This document shows, one piece after another, positions 25,613 to 33,657 of a DNA stretch of 64,000 nt. How positions within the stretch are numbered: position 1 is the stretch's first letter; every line of letters starts with the position of its first letter. Source of the stretch: Ferrimicrobium sp. (GTDB taxonomy: Bacteria; Actinomycetota; Acidimicrobiia; Acidimicrobiales; Acidimicrobiaceae); NCBI RefSeq assembly GCF_027319265.1, contig NZ_DAHVNP010000076.1, positions 1 to 64,000 of the forward strand. The letters run 5' to 3'. The notes under the pieces are model-generated. The model ran no database searches, was not told the origin of the DNA, and saw nothing but the letters and a program-made list of their open reading frames with translations. The translations under genes and the position numbers were made by a program.

Positions 25613-26074
25613 TCAGTACCCACCGTGTAGCTTGCGATGGTCCCAACTCACGGAGTCCTCGACCACCAAAGCAAACGCAATACGCTTCGGAGCGGAACCC
25701 AAGAATGTCTGCTCTGTCACCGTCGAGTCCCCAGACTGGTAGCGAGCGAAGAGGCGACTGCCTACCCGTCGTATCTGATCCAGATCCTCAGTGATATGAG
25801 CCCGTGCATACAGCGTCACACCTCGGAGTTCCTCGTAGTACTCTCCTGCTTCAACCAAGCCTGTGACGCGAGGATCCCTCCGCAAATTGAACGCCTTCTG
25901 AGATTTCGCATACGTCCAACACCAGATCGTCTCCTCGATGAGGCAATACCACATCGCGACAAGATGAGGACGACCATCGAGGCCGATGGAAGCCAAGTTT
26001 AAGGTCCGACCGGTTCGCAAAAAGGCTTCACACTCAGCATCGGTCATGGTGATTGACGAGCGACGGTTTCCCAT
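25613..26074 (-). CDS. PPOX-class (pyridoxamine phosphate oxidase fold) flavin/F420-binding protein
   Basis: 153 aa. The split-barrel pattern is visible: LNLASIGLDGRPHLVAMWY, then WCWTYAKSQKAFNLRRDPRV, then GVTLYARAHI. Actinobacterial relatives often use F420H2 or FMN to reduce diverse substrates. Neither cofactor can be assigned by eye. The start is ATG at 26074, where AAAGGAG lies 8 bases upstream; the frame is open further, to 26143, without a ribosome site. Confidence 0.8.
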   Translation of the reverse strand: MGNRRSSITMTDAECEAFLRTGRTLNLASIGLDGRPHLVAMWYCLIEETIWCWTYAKSQKAFNLRRDPRVTGLVEAGEYYEELRGVTLYARAHITEDLDQIRRVGSRLFARYQSGDSTVTEQTFLGSAPKRIAFALVVEDSVSWDHRKLHGGY

Positions 26075-26354
26075 GCCTACTCTCCTTTCGTTCGGTCTCC
26101 CAAACATCCCGGCGACGTGTGCTGGGTCAATCGACATGGACACTCCTCAACGCCCGATGCCTGCCTCCGCGCGCTCAATTGGGAAGAGCTCACCAGAGAA
26201 CCACCCAATACCGTCACCCAAGCCAAGGGAATGACGCGGCGCTCGCCAAATGCCCGACCAGTCCCCATGGCCCCTTGGGGCCGGTCCCAAGCCTAGCATC
26301 CAACCGTGGGTCGCTCAAAGTGTGTACGAATACGAGGGGTCACCACTAGACGTT

Positions 26355-27938
26355 CTAGGAGGCCTCCAGCTGCTCGACCTCATCAACCGATAACCTGCTG
26401 TGGACTGCCCATGGCAAGATCACGAAGATCGAGACGACCACGACCAGCACCGAAGAGAGATTGAAGGAGATCTCATTGCCCTTCCCAACACTTCCGATCG
26501 CAGCCATCACCGCCAGGAAGAGAATCCAGACGATGTACCACAACGAATGGAGCAGCTGCTTAAAGTTCTGCGCAAATCCGAGGAGTACAGAGCCAATAGC
26601 GATGAGGATCACCGCATAGGGAACGGCAGGCCAACCGGACCAATACACCACAAGTGAGGCCCCACCAAAGCCCAACGCTGCGATAAGGGTGGAACCAACA
26701 CTGAATGATTCACCGCGTTGCTTACGCACCGCCAACATCGCTGCAGGAACCGCACCAAAGGATATGTAGCCTCCGACCACGGCGTCATCGATCAGACTGA
26801 TAATGCGCGGAACTGGCGCCGCGAGCAGGGCCAATGCCGCACCAATCAATGCGACCACGATCAAGGAAAGCGCTGGCGTCTTGTGGCGTGCGTGGATCTC
26901 CTTGAAACGCTTAGGGACATAACCGGTACGAGCCATCGCCAAGAGCACCCGCGATCCCGCACCCTGGTAGACATAGCCAGCAACCCCTGGACCAAGGATG
27001 CCAACGATGACAGCAACGACGAGGAGCCAATCCACACCACGGTTGGTGGTGAGGGCGATAAATGGGTTGGTCGTCACTTTGGTGAGAGCCGTCCACTCGC
27101 CGACCTTGGTGGAGAGAGTGCCCCAGCTGAGTCCAGCTATCAGCGCAACACTAAAGAGCACGTAGATGACGAACTGAACGATCAGGGTGTAGATGATTCC
27201 TACCTTCAGGGTGCGGCCATCCTTAGCCTCTTCGGCAAAATCAGGAATCACCCTGATCGCGCCGAAGGCAAACATTGCTATTGGCACAGCGGCAAAGATT
27301 GGACCGATCCCATACGGCGCAAAGCCGCCAAAAGCACTGAAGTTCGATGCCCGCCCCATGACAAGAATAAATCCGATCGCCAACAGCAAGTACAGTACGA
27401 TCTTGACACCACCAAGCGCATTGTTGATGCGAGCGAGGATCTTCACGCCGTAGAAGTTCACTGGGATGTAGACAACGAGGAGTACCAGTGCAACGAGCGC
27501 GCCCGAGAGCGTGGGATCGCCCTTCGCATTCAAAAACCCAGAATCGAAGTAGCTGAGTGCAGTGACAGTAGCGATAGCCTCGATCGGCGGGATGAGGAGG
27601 TACCACACAAGGCTGCCGACTGAATTCACCAGATTTGCCACCCAACCATGGGTATAGAGCGAGTAACGTGCAGGGCCACCTGCCTCAGGGAAACGAACAC
27701 TCATGTCCACATAGGTGATACCGATGAACGTATATATCACACACCCGATCACCCATGAGACGATCATTGCTGGCCCGGCGACTGCCGCCATTCCGATACC
27801 ACTAAAGAGGGCACCCGTTCCGACTGCACCTCCAACACCAAGAATAATCATCGGTAGAAGCGAGATTCCCTTGCGAAGAGATCCACCACCTTCTCCCGAA
27901 TTATCGATAGAACTATCCGTCGTTTGAGCCATAAGCAC
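26355..27938 (-). CDS. APC-superfamily amino acid permease
   Basis: 527 aa, about 12 to 14 hydrophobic segments. The first helix has the APC pattern with a broken helix, GVGGAVGTGALFSGIGMAAV, and the third region has FPEAGGPARYS. It moves amino acids or polyamines across the inner membrane, probably with protons. Substrate not predictable. AGGGGG precedes the ATG by about 6 bases. No metabolic partner gene is adjacent. Confidence 0.88.
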   Translation of the reverse strand: MLMAQTTDSSIDNSGEGGGSLRKGISLLPMIILGVGGAVGTGALFSGIGMAAVAGPAMIVSWVIGCVIYTFIGITYVDMSVRFPEAGGPARYSLYTHGWVANLVNSVGSLVWYLLIPPIEAIATVTALSYFDSGFLNAKGDPTLSGALVALVLLVVYIPVNFYGVKILARINNALGGVKIVLYLLLAIGFILVMGRASNFSAFGGFAPYGIGPIFAAVPIAMFAFGAIRVIPDFAEEAKDGRTLKVGIIYTLIVQFVIYVLFSVALIAGLSWGTLSTKVGEWTALTKVTTNPFIALTTNRGVDWLLVVAVIVGILGPGVAGYVYQGAGSRVLLAMARTGYVPKRFKEIHARHKTPALSLIVVALIGAALALLAAPVPRIISLIDDAVVGGYISFGAVPAAMLAVRKQRGESFSVGSTLIAALGFGGASLVVYWSGWPAVPYAVILIAIGSVLLGFAQNFKQLLHSLWYIVWILFLAVMAAIGSVGKGNEISFNLSSVLVVVVSIFVILPWAVHSRLSVDEVEQLEAS

Positions 27939-27996
27939 CCCCTAGGTACGTTAGATTTTGCTATGTCCCTAGTAACGATGTTAGCAAGATCTCCCG

Positions 27997-28002
27997 TATA
28001 AT
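27997..28002 (+). promoter_or_regulatory. Consensus -10 box TATAAT
   Basis: An exact TATAAT followed by G. The -35 area, 17 bases upstream, is weak. No gene follows on the plus strand for over 1.2 kb, so it could drive a non-coding transcript. Confidence 0.45.
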
Positions 28003-28008
28003 GTGCTA

Positions 28009-28141
28009 TTCATTGTATGAGTATGCAGTAAAATCCAGGAGAACTACCAGCTCAATAAGGAAATATCACCACGCAAGAATTTTTACGGCTTGTTCCGCTG
28101 CATACCGTTTTCAGGTGCCAAGAAGTCCTGGCACTCCTTTT
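28009..28141 (+). ncRNA. Candidate small RNA, about 130 nt
   Basis: It is bounded by TATAAT at 27997-28002 and an intrinsic-terminator-like hairpin at 28115-28134 followed by TCCTTTT. No open frame of useful length lies inside; the longest ATG-led frames are a few codons. The inside is A/T-richer than the surrounding genes. This is inferred from boundaries only, without a family match. Confidence 0.35.
28115..28141 (+). terminator. Intrinsic-terminator-like hairpin
   Basis: GTGCCAAG, loop AAGT, CCTGGCAC (7 of 8 pairs plus extension), then TCCTTTT. On the opposite strand no U-tract follows, so it points rightwards. Confidence 0.5.
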
Positions 28142-28367
28142 ACCCGGAGGCATTTATCGCTATAGTGAGATCAACTCACACTAATCGTGCCCATGCCACC
28201 ACACAAAGCGCCGCTATCACTGATCAGATCTATCCCAGATGTGAAAGCGACTCCGAGGGCAGAGGGCCTTCTAGCTCTGTCTGAGCACTCACACAACATT
28301 GACTCTGATGAGAAGACGAGCTCTGTCAATCGATGCAGAGTCCTACCAATTCAGCCTGGTGAGCAGG

Positions 28368-28877
28368 TTAATGATCCGCCAATATTGGAGCTAAGTTCGG
28401 CCACTCGTACTGTTTCGCGAGGACTCTCACTCCATCGACGTAGACTGGGCGAGACCCCAATGCCTCCACATGGTATCCGTAATGCGTCGCATAGCGATGG
28501 AGTAAGACATCAGGAAGCAGTCGGAAGCGACAGGTGCAACACTCCTGCAGGGCACCTATCTGGAGCGCGGACTGTGCGCTCACCGCGAGCGGCATGATCG
28601 GGGATCGATGAAGCTCGCACCCGCTGATGTGCGCTATCAGTGCCCAGCCAAGCTCGGCGGCGGCACTCGCGAGGTCAACAGCCCCGAGCAGTGAATTCGT
28701 GACACTCCAAATCTCGACCGCTTTCGGCATTCCCTTCAACAACTGAACCAATGCGGGACTAAGCTCGACTGGATCGTCTGCCCCTTCCGCCAGAAGATAG
28801 CCAAACTCGGTCACGATATCGGGATCATCGAACATCGCATAGCGTGCCAGGTAGCGAAAGTGTTCCAAAAGTGCCAT
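28368..28877 (-). CDS. Unrecognised soluble protein, Cys-containing
   Basis: 169 aa. Family not recognised. The protein is helical and soluble, with CELH near residue 107 and a cluster ECCTCRF near 130 that could bind metal, though no standard zinc pattern is complete. The start is ATG at 28877: TAGACT lies 7 bases upstream and there is no ribosome site, matching the leaderless pattern of this window. The frame stays open to 28964, but the extra residues are Arg/Ser-rich and look non-coding. It stands alone. Confidence 0.6.
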   Translation of the reverse strand: MALLEHFRYLARYAMFDDPDIVTEFGYLLAEGADDPVELSPALVQLLKGMPKAVEIWSVTNSLLGAVDLASAAAELGWALIAHISGCELHRSPIMPLAVSAQSALQIGALQECCTCRFRLLPDVLLHRYATHYGYHVEALGSRPVYVDGVRVLAKQYEWPNLAPILADH

Positions 28878-29267
28878 AGCTAAGAGTCTACGAGTCGGCT
28901 TGTTCGTCCTGCTCGACCTCTCGCTCCAGCGGCGATTCTGGCACCAGCTCACGTGCTTATTCACACTTGTGTGCTCACATTACGAACCTACGGCCTTCCC
29001 CCGACCGAAAGCCGTCGTCCACACCCACGCCACCGAGGATCAGGGAACGGAGTGTGTGCTTTCGCATTGCCTGCACAGTGGCCCAGGCGCGAGACTTCGT
29101 CCGGACGCATTCGCACCCCACCTACGTCGTGTTACTCCTTCATGCACACTCTGTCGGTGCTACGACCGACACTACCGACTTAAAAATACCTGAAAATTTG
29201 CGGGCATACAACGTTGCGTTCCGCGCGTTAACATCAGCGAACCAACAGAAGTTGAAAGGAGGATCAA
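28878..29267. other. Intergenic region between two divergent small genes
   Basis: Contains the TAGACT box of the left gene at 28885-28890 and the AAAGGAGG ribosome site of the right gene. I see no other gene, repeat or hairpin of note. Confidence 0.5.
28885..28890 (-). promoter_or_regulatory. -10 box for a leaderless transcript (gene at 28877)
   Basis: TAGACT on the minus strand, 7 bases, then ATG. Confidence 0.45.
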
Positions 29268-29603
29268 ATGCACTTCTTTGGGCTTGTCATCCTGTTCGGC
29301 CTTGGCATCTACGCCTTGAGTCTCCTCGGGGAGCGTGCATACGGACACACCCGAGAACTCAAACCACTTGTACAGCTCATTCTGGGTGTCGCACTCGCTT
29401 GGATCGCCAACCTCAATCTATGGAGCGGATTCGCCATCAGTCACCTACGAGCCGACTGGGTGGGCGTCACCATCACCGGTCTGGCCCTTGGTGGGATCGC
29501 CTTCTTCTTTGATGCAGTCGTCGGCTTCTTTGCTGGGTTACACCGTAAAATCGAGGATCAAGCGGTCCAACTTGAGCGAAGCGACCTCAAACGAGTCGCC
29601 TGA
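29268..29603 (+). CDS. Small membrane protein, three helices
   Basis: 111 aa. The hydrophobic stretches are HFFGLVILFGLGIYALSLLG, LVQLILGVALAWIANLNL and VGVTITGLALGGIAFFFDAV, followed by a charged tail (HRKIEDQAVQLERSDLKRVA). A strong ribosome site AAAGGAGG lies 6 bases before the ATG. Family not recognised; the size and layout recall small holin-like or regulatory membrane proteins, without proof. Confidence 0.75.
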   Translation: MHFFGLVILFGLGIYALSLLGERAYGHTRELKPLVQLILGVALAWIANLNLWSGFAISHLRADWVGVTITGLALGGIAFFFDAVVGFFAGLHRKIEDQAVQLERSDLKRVA

Positions 29604-29622
29604 GGTTAACGTCAAGCTCGCT

Positions 29623-29657
29623 GCCACGGCTGCGGTCCCTGCGACCAAGGCCGTGGC
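29623..29657. terminator. Hairpin between convergent genes, possible two-way terminator
   Basis: GCCACGGC and GCCGTGGC (8 of 8 pairs) enclose an inner GGTC/GACC stem. It lies between the small membrane gene and fumC, which converge. There is no U-tract on either side, so Rho-dependent ending or an RNA stability element is equally possible. Confidence 0.35.
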
Positions 29658-29710
29658 GAGGACAAGAGGGGTACCAACAAACGAGCAGTGCCTCAGCCTT
29701 GTTCGGTGCA

Positions 29711-31096
29711 CTAGCGGATGATACCTCCCTTGGTCATGGCCATGACATCGAGAGCAACATCAACCTCTGCTTCGGAGAGGAGACCCTTCTCAAGCACCAC
29801 GGTGCGCAAGTCCTTGTCGCTCGCGAGCGCTTCCTTGATCACCTTTGCCGCCTGTTCGTATCCGATATAGGGGTTGAGCGAAGTTCCGATTGACGGCGAG
29901 GAAAGTGCATACATGCGACAGCGCTCGACATCGGCCTCAATGCCGAGAATACATTTGCTGACCATTGAGTCCGCAATCGTGCTCATGATGTGGATCGAAT
30001 CCAAGACAGCTACCCCAATGATTGGCTGCATAACGTTGAGCTCAAAGTTTCCTGCCGATCCCCCAAAGGCGATCGTCGCATCGTTACCGATGACCCTGGC
30101 GACGACTTGACCCATCGCCTCTGGCACGACCGGATTCACCTTGCCAGGCATAATTGATGAACCAGGTTGGAGATCTGGCAGATGGATCTCACCGAGGCCG
30201 CAGCGTGGTCCTGACGACATCCATCGGAGGTCATTGGCTAGCTTATAGTAGGCCATCGCCAAGGTCTTGAGTGCCCCAGAGAGGAAGACGACAGCATCTC
30301 GTGCGCCATGGGCTTCGAAGTGATTGTTTGCCTCTCGAATGGGTACTCCAAGCCGATCCTGCAATCGCGCCAACACACCCGCCGCAAATCCCGGGGGAGC
30401 ATTGAGCCCGGTGCCAACAGCGGTTCCTCCCAGAGGAACCTCACCAACGTCATCTCTCGCTATCTCGATGCGACCGATCCCCTTGCGAACCGCCGCTGCA
30501 TAACCAGAGAATTCCTGGCCAAGTGTGATCGGGGTCGCATCCATGAGATGCGTGCGACCCGACTTCACGACCTCGGAAAACTCCGATGCCTTCGCCTCAA
30601 GGCCATCGGCAAGTCGTTGAAGTGAGGGGAGGAGAGATCCCGAGAGTTCAAGCAAAATTCCCAGGTGCATCGCCGTTGGGAAGACATCGTTGGACGACTG
30701 CGAGGCGTTGACGTGATCGTTCGGCAACACGGGAGCACCCAAATGAACACTGGCAAGGTGGGCGATCACCTCGTTCACATTCATGTTCGACGAGGTTCCA
30801 GATCCCGTCTGGTAAATATCGATGGGGAACTGATCATCATGATCGCCTTCGAGCACCTCCTGGCATGCCTTGACGATGGCCTCGCCAATCGAGAAGTCAA
30901 GGATGCCTAACTCTACGTTGGTACTCGCAGCGGCCCACTTGATCCACACAAGACCTCTGATGAGCGACATTGGGAGCCGCTGTCCTGAGATCGGAAAATT
31001 ATTGACCGCGCGTTGGGTCTGCGCGCCCCACAGCGCAGCAGCTGGGACCTCAACCTCACCCATCGAGTCGTGCTCGATTCGCATCTCTTCAGTCAT
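29711..31096 (-). CDS. fumC: Fumarate hydratase class II (FumC)
   Basis: 461 aa. It has the superfamily signature GSSIMPGKVNPVVPEA, TGSGTSSNMNVNEVI and the active-site THLMDATPITLGQE segment. FumC converts fumarate and malate in the TCA cycle and is iron-free and stable to oxidants. Aspartase is less likely given the FumC-type GTAVGTGLNAPPGFA. The start is at 31096 (or 31099); GGGAGG lies just ahead. The frame continues to 31135 without support. Confidence 0.93.
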   Translation of the reverse strand: MTEEMRIEHDSMGEVEVPAAALWGAQTQRAVNNFPISGQRLPMSLIRGLVWIKWAAASTNVELGILDFSIGEAIVKACQEVLEGDHDDQFPIDIYQTGSGTSSNMNVNEVIAHLASVHLGAPVLPNDHVNASQSSNDVFPTAMHLGILLELSGSLLPSLQRLADGLEAKASEFSEVVKSGRTHLMDATPITLGQEFSGYAAAVRKGIGRIEIARDDVGEVPLGGTAVGTGLNAPPGFAAGVLARLQDRLGVPIREANNHFEAHGARDAVVFLSGALKTLAMAYYKLANDLRWMSSGPRCGLGEIHLPDLQPGSSIMPGKVNPVVPEAMGQVVARVIGNDATIAFGGSAGNFELNVMQPIIGVAVLDSIHIMSTIADSMVSKCILGIEADVERCRMYALSSPSIGTSLNPYIGYEQAAKVIKEALASDKDLRTVVLEKGLLSEAEVDVALDVMAMTKGGIIR

Positions 31097-31263
31097 CATT
31101 ACCTCCCTGGTTAGAACAGCTGTTGCATCCACCACGCTACCGGAGTAGGTCTCGAAAATCCACTTGACACCCGTTCGAACAGCGTGCTTCCCACCTGTCG
31201 TTCACCAACACTAAGCTAGTTTCGACGGTGATCGACGATGATGCACCAATAGAGGGAGAAGCG

Positions 31264-32208
31264 ATGCGCGCACTCATTGCAAAGAACGGATCCGTGAGGG
31301 TAGCAGAGGTCCCAACACCACAACCCGACCCTCACGAAGTCCTCGTCCGGGTGAGAAGTGCTGGTATCAATGCTGCCGATCTGCTCCAAGCCCGTGGCCA
31401 CTATCCCCCTCCGACAGGCTTTGATCCTGAGCGGCTTGGGCTGGAGTTCGCCGGCGAAGTCGTAGAGGTCGGCTCCACGGTCACCACACTCCAACCTGGT
31501 CAACTGGTGATGGGGATCACCGGAGGGGGAGCTCATGCCGACTTTCTCACCGCGCCAGCAAGTGCTTGCATTCCGGTCCCTGACGGCATCGATCCCACAA
31601 TCGCTGGCGGCTACCCAGAGGCAGCATTCACCGCCTTCGACGCGTTGATGAGTCAGGTCCACCTCAGCATCGGAGATCGGCTGCTGGTGCATGGTGCCCT
31701 CGGCGGAGTCGGCAACGCAGCGGTACAGATTGGTGCATTACTCGGCGCTCATGTCACCGCCGTTGTGCGCAGTCACGAGAGCGACGCACAGGTCTTCTCA
31801 CTGGGCTGTCACACGAGCGTGACTCCCGCCGAGATCGTTGCCTTCGGCCCCTATGACGTCATCATCGAACTCGTCTCCGGCGAGAATCTTCCAACCAACC
31901 TCGAATCGCTTGCGCTTGGGGGCAGGATTGTCGTGATCGGCGTCGGCAGCTCGGCCAAACCGGAGATCGATCTCCGCCTCTTGATGAGCAAGCGTGGGAC
32001 GCTACGTGCATCCACTCTTCGTGCACGCAGCTGGGAGCAGAAGTCACTGCTTGCAGCTGACGTCGAACACCACCTTCTCGGACACCTTGCCACCGGCGCG
32101 TATCGGATTATCGTCGAGCAACAATTTGATCTCGCCGAGGGGGAAGCTGCCTATGAACGCTTCCGCCAACCTGGGAAATTTGGAAAAATCATCCTAACGA
32201 CCGACTAA
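31264..32208 (+). CDS. Zinc-independent quinone oxidoreductase-like MDR protein
   Basis: 314 aa medium-chain dehydrogenase/reductase: NPHEVLV-like start (PDPHEVLVRVRSAGINAADL), the Rossmann motif GALGGVGNAAVQ, and no catalytic zinc cysteines. These are NADPH:quinone or enone reductases; the exact substrate is unknown. The ATG at 31264 has GGGAG 5 bases upstream and is preferred over the GTG at 31228. It is divergent from fumC. Confidence 0.87.
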   Translation: MRALIAKNGSVRVAEVPTPQPDPHEVLVRVRSAGINAADLLQARGHYPPPTGFDPERLGLEFAGEVVEVGSTVTTLQPGQLVMGITGGGAHADFLTAPASACIPVPDGIDPTIAGGYPEAAFTAFDALMSQVHLSIGDRLLVHGALGGVGNAAVQIGALLGAHVTAVVRSHESDAQVFSLGCHTSVTPAEIVAFGPYDVIIELVSGENLPTNLESLALGGRIVVIGVGSSAKPEIDLRLLMSKRGTLRASTLRARSWEQKSLLAADVEHHLLGHLATGAYRIIVEQQFDLAEGEAAYERFRQPGKFGKIILTTD

Positions 32209-32319
32209 CGGGAACAACCCGACAACAACACCACGAGCGACCTTCGAACCGTGTCACAGCCTGGAGGCCATGGCACGGAACGATACCTCCCGACCCAACA
32301 GGGTCTTCGCCTGGGGTCA

Positions 32320-32649
32320 TTATGGCGCTGCTATAGGGACGACGATTCGTTCTCCGGGCACGAGGAAAGTACCGTGTGTCTGTACCTCCATCTGTGCCAC
32401 GATTGGATAAGGATTCCTATTCGGATCAGCTCGCTCAGCGATCGAAACCAACGTATCTCCCCGACGCACGACGAAAACCTCGGAAGAGGCTCGTGAACCA
32501 TCGACGAGTGGACCAAAAACCCGAGTGAGGACCACCAACACCGCGAGCACAACGATCGTCAAGGCCAACAACCGTAACAGGACTTGACGTGGGTGTTCAT
32601 GGGTCCGAGATCGATCGGCCACCATAGGAGAGGTTCGCATTTCTATCAT
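32320..32649 (-). CDS. Small membrane-anchored LysM protein
   Basis: About 109 aa. One membrane helix lies near residues 26-46 (LLRLLALTIVVLAVLVVLTR). Outside it is a single LysM domain, VFVVRRGDTLVSIAERADPN, ending in GERIVVP. LysM binds peptidoglycan sugars, so the protein probably sits at the cell wall. TACAGT lies 6 bases before the ATG at 32649, a leaderless layout; ATGs at 32640 and 32625 are alternatives. In many actinobacteria a protein like this lies next to lexA or nrdR; here its divergent neighbour is a TetR regulator. Confidence 0.75.
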   Translation of the reverse strand: MIEMRTSPMVADRSRTHEHPRQVLLRLLALTIVVLAVLVVLTRVFGPLVDGSRASSEVFVVRRGDTLVSIAERADPNRNPYPIVAQMEVQTHGTFLVPGERIVVPIAAP

Positions 32650-32655
32650 AAGCGA

Positions 32656-32661
32656 ACTGTA
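32656..32661 (-). promoter_or_regulatory. -10 box for a leaderless transcript (LysM gene)
   Basis: TACAGT on the minus strand, 6 bases, then ATG at 32649. Confidence 0.4.
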
Positions 32662-32717
32662 GTTCGAGACTCTGACAGAGAAATTTGATATTCGGGTAGA
32701 CGGAAGCAAAACAGCTA

Positions 32718-32723
32718 TATACT
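32718..32723 (+). promoter_or_regulatory. -10 box for a leaderless transcript (TetR gene)
   Basis: TATACT, 7 bases, then ATG at 32731. It is the closest to TATAAT of the leaderless set. Confidence 0.55.
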
Positions 32724-32730
32724 TTGATCA

Positions 32731-33309
32731 ATGCCCAAGATCATGGCCCCCACAGTTAAGGAACATCACGCTCAACGACGACAGGCGCTACTTGATGCCG
32801 CCAAGGAGTCGTTGCTTAATCCAACCATCAGGTCGGTAAACTTTGAGGCCGTAGGACCTCGGGCCGGCTTGAGGCGCAACAGTGTCTATCTGTACTTCCC
32901 TTCGGAAAACCATCTGGCGCTTGAACTCGCAGACGATGTGTTGCCCGGATACCAAGAACAACTCGTCGCCGCGATGAAGCGTCACCGTGAGCCGCGTGAG
33001 CAGATCACTGGTTTTGCCAAGGTCGTCACGGCGTCGGACGCGCGCCTCGCCCATGAGGTGCTTCGCAACCTTGAGAACCGAGATCGCACTCCTGAGATCG
33101 CCAGCAAGGTCAAGGAGTACTATCTCGAGTTATCGCGTCCTTTGGTCGAACCGCTCAAGCTACTCAAGCTCACCGACCCGGACAACACAGCCGTACTCTT
33201 GTTCGCCATGCTGAGCGCCACCCAGGATATTGCCGACAAGGTGATCGACGCCAAGGCTGCAATTCGACGCGCACTGGCCGTTGTCGATGCCTTCATTCCA
33301 AAAGGCTAA
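32731..33309 (+). CDS. TetR-family transcriptional regulator
   Basis: 192 aa. The N-terminal helix-turn-helix is RRQALLDAAKESLLN, then FEAVGPRAGLRRNSVYLYFP, where TetR families usually have VA..AGVS.GTLYxYF. The C-terminal ligand domain is helical without a known signature. The promoter overlaps the region shared with the divergent LysM gene (81 bases), the usual place for a TetR operator, but no clear palindrome was found there. Ligand unknown. Confidence 0.85.
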   Translation: MPKIMAPTVKEHHAQRRQALLDAAKESLLNPTIRSVNFEAVGPRAGLRRNSVYLYFPSENHLALELADDVLPGYQEQLVAAMKRHREPREQITGFAKVVTASDARLAHEVLRNLENRDRTPEIASKVKEYYLELSRPLVEPLKLLKLTDPDNTAVLLFAMLSATQDIADKVIDAKAAIRRALAVVDAFIPKG

Positions 33310-33657
33310 CCACCCTCACACAGCTCGTGTACCCATCGGCGCTCTACCGATCGGTTGCGTGCTCGGTAGTCGCATCCCTCGCTAAACGACAGGTCCGCAT
33401 GATGCTCTGGCGCTGCCATTTCTCAGGCCGTGAACGGCCAGCATGTGGATGCATGCAGCGCTCACCGTGGTAACCACCAGCAGCATTGCTGTCGAATCCG
33501 TCCCGACTATCACGTAACCACGCCGAATTCCATCGCTAGCGGAGTTGGCTTCAGCCCGAAGAGAAGGCGACGCAAGAAGAGTTGATCCTGGCGGGCTTAC
33601 GCTCGACCACAGCCTCTGCCACTCGGCAGCGACCCATGGCAACGCTCGAGGGATGCC
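33310..33657. other. Intergenic region with two hairpins
   Basis: No supported gene; an 86-codon minus frame at 33382-33642 has no ribosome site and no family features. Hairpin 1 is CTACCGA/TCGGTAG at 33344-33350 and 33363-33369, likely the end of the TetR transcript. Hairpin 2 is GGCCG-TGAA-CGGCC at 33426-33439. Neither has a U-tract. Confidence 0.5.
33344..33369 (+). terminator. Hairpin after the TetR gene
   Basis: CTACCGA, 12-base loop, TCGGTAG, extendable by GCG/CGC across a mismatch. It lies 35 bases past the TetR stop. There is no T-run. Confidence 0.35.

Larger units (their letters stand above)
27939..28367. other. Intergenic region with a candidate small RNA
   Basis: No protein gene I can support. 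It holds the permease promoter (minus strand, TAACGT is one candidate box) and, on the plus strand, a perfect TATAAT plus a terminator-like hairpin about 115 bases on. The stretch 28145-28367 shows nothing recognisable. Confidence 0.5.

Noticed and set aside
26718-27623. Plus-strand frame of 301 codons opposite the APC permease
   Set aside because: Hydrophilic, Asp/His/Gln-rich mirror of a membrane protein gene.
33382-33642. 86-codon minus-strand frame in the gap after the TetR gene
   Set aside because: No ribosome site, no -10 box at leaderless distance, no recognisable feature.
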